Assembly: GCA_002367255.1 (NCBI GenBank) | Contig: DFBD01000212.1 | Location: 1 to 5,085, forward strand | Length of the DNA stretch: 5,085 bases | Source of the DNA: Rhodobacterales bacterium UBA3089 | Lineage (GTDB): Bacteria > Pseudomonadota > Alphaproteobacteria > Rhodobacterales > Rhodobacteraceae | Direction of reading: 5' to 3' | Shown here: piece by piece, positions 4,915-5,085 of the stretch | How the letters are laid out: every line of letters begins with the position of its first letter | Numbering within the stretch: position 1 is the first letter of the stretch | Translations under genes and position numbers: made by a program | The notes under the pieces: generated by a model | The model's input: the letters and a program-made list of their open reading frames with translations, nothing else | Told to the model about the DNA's origin: nothing | Databases searched by the model: none

Positions 4915-5085
4915 TTAAGCACTCCGCGTGTTTTTAGGGTTCATGGCTTTAACGTCCAGAACTTCAGGGTTTTGAGCTTCATGCGGGTGTTCAGAACCTG
5001 CATAAACACGAAGGTTTGTCATCTGTGTTTTCGACAGTGGGCCGCCAGGCAACATACGCTGAACAGCTTTGACCATCACACGCTC
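4915..5085 (-). CDS. rplM: 50S ribosomal protein L13 (uL13), C-terminal part
   Basis: Reading from the right edge leftward gives 56 residues before TAA at 4917-4915. They begin [20 protein letters not shown] and continue through [20 protein letters not shown], the hallmark C-terminal blocks of L13 (an RMLP turn and YAGxxHPHxAQ). L13 is an early-assembly protein of the large subunit. The N-terminal portion of roughly 95-100 residues lies outside the window. The order rplM-rpsI with a 2-nt gap is the near-universal bacterial arrangement; their shared promoter must lie beyond the right edge. Confidence 0.96.
   Translation of the reverse strand, partial: ERVMVKAVQRMLPGGPLSKTQMTNLRVYAGSEHPHEAQNPEVLDVKAMNPKNTRSA

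Noticed and set aside
4529..4918. Open frame of 129 codons on the plus strand opposite rpsI
   Set aside because: The minus strand is unmistakably ribosomal protein S9; the plus frame is a shadow.

Overview
The window looks like chromosomal DNA of a moderate-GC marine alphaproteobacterium, most likely of the Roseobacter group (Rhodobacteraceae). Three things point there: a PhnD-type binding protein with a cysteine-bearing N-terminal extension, ribosomal protein S9 with a long acidic N-terminal extension, and the gene pair mrp plus a DUF6505-like small protein. This placement is inferred from remembered family resemblance, not from a search.

Layout. Positions 1-587 (minus) hold the 5' two thirds or so of a phnD-like gene for a periplasmic phosphonate/phosphite/phosphate-binding protein; the rest of its probable ABC transporter operon lies off the left edge. 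A 289-bp AT-rich divergent region (588-876) follows. It holds a good phnD ribosome binding site, a plausible phnD promoter, four T-tracts phased at exactly 10 bp, an interrupted inverted repeat and a 16-bp direct repeat. From 877 to 3654 (plus) three tightly spaced genes run rightward: mrp (Fe-S cluster carrier ATPase), a 150-residue protein of unknown function (DUF6505-like), and a Fe-S-containing 5-methyluridine RNA methyltransferase of the RlmD/RumA family. A convergent gene (3670-4209, minus) encodes a small exported protein of unknown function; it starts at TTG behind a strong Shine-Dalgarno sequence. The right end (4358-5085, minus) is the rplM-rpsI ribosomal protein operon, with a strong intrinsic terminator after rpsI.

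How the genes relate. The mrp operon has a possible iron-sulfur theme: an Fe-S carrier, an uncharacterised partner translated almost in continuity with it, and a methyltransferase whose family carries a [4Fe-4S] cluster. The phnD region is a nutrient-uptake module with an elaborate upstream region. rplM-rpsI is housekeeping. I see no mobile element, CRISPR array, tRNA, rRNA or toxin-antitoxin module. No convincing new biological system is visible. The best leads are the unknown partner of Mrp, the phased T-tract region before phnD, and the unusual N-terminus of the PhnD-like protein.
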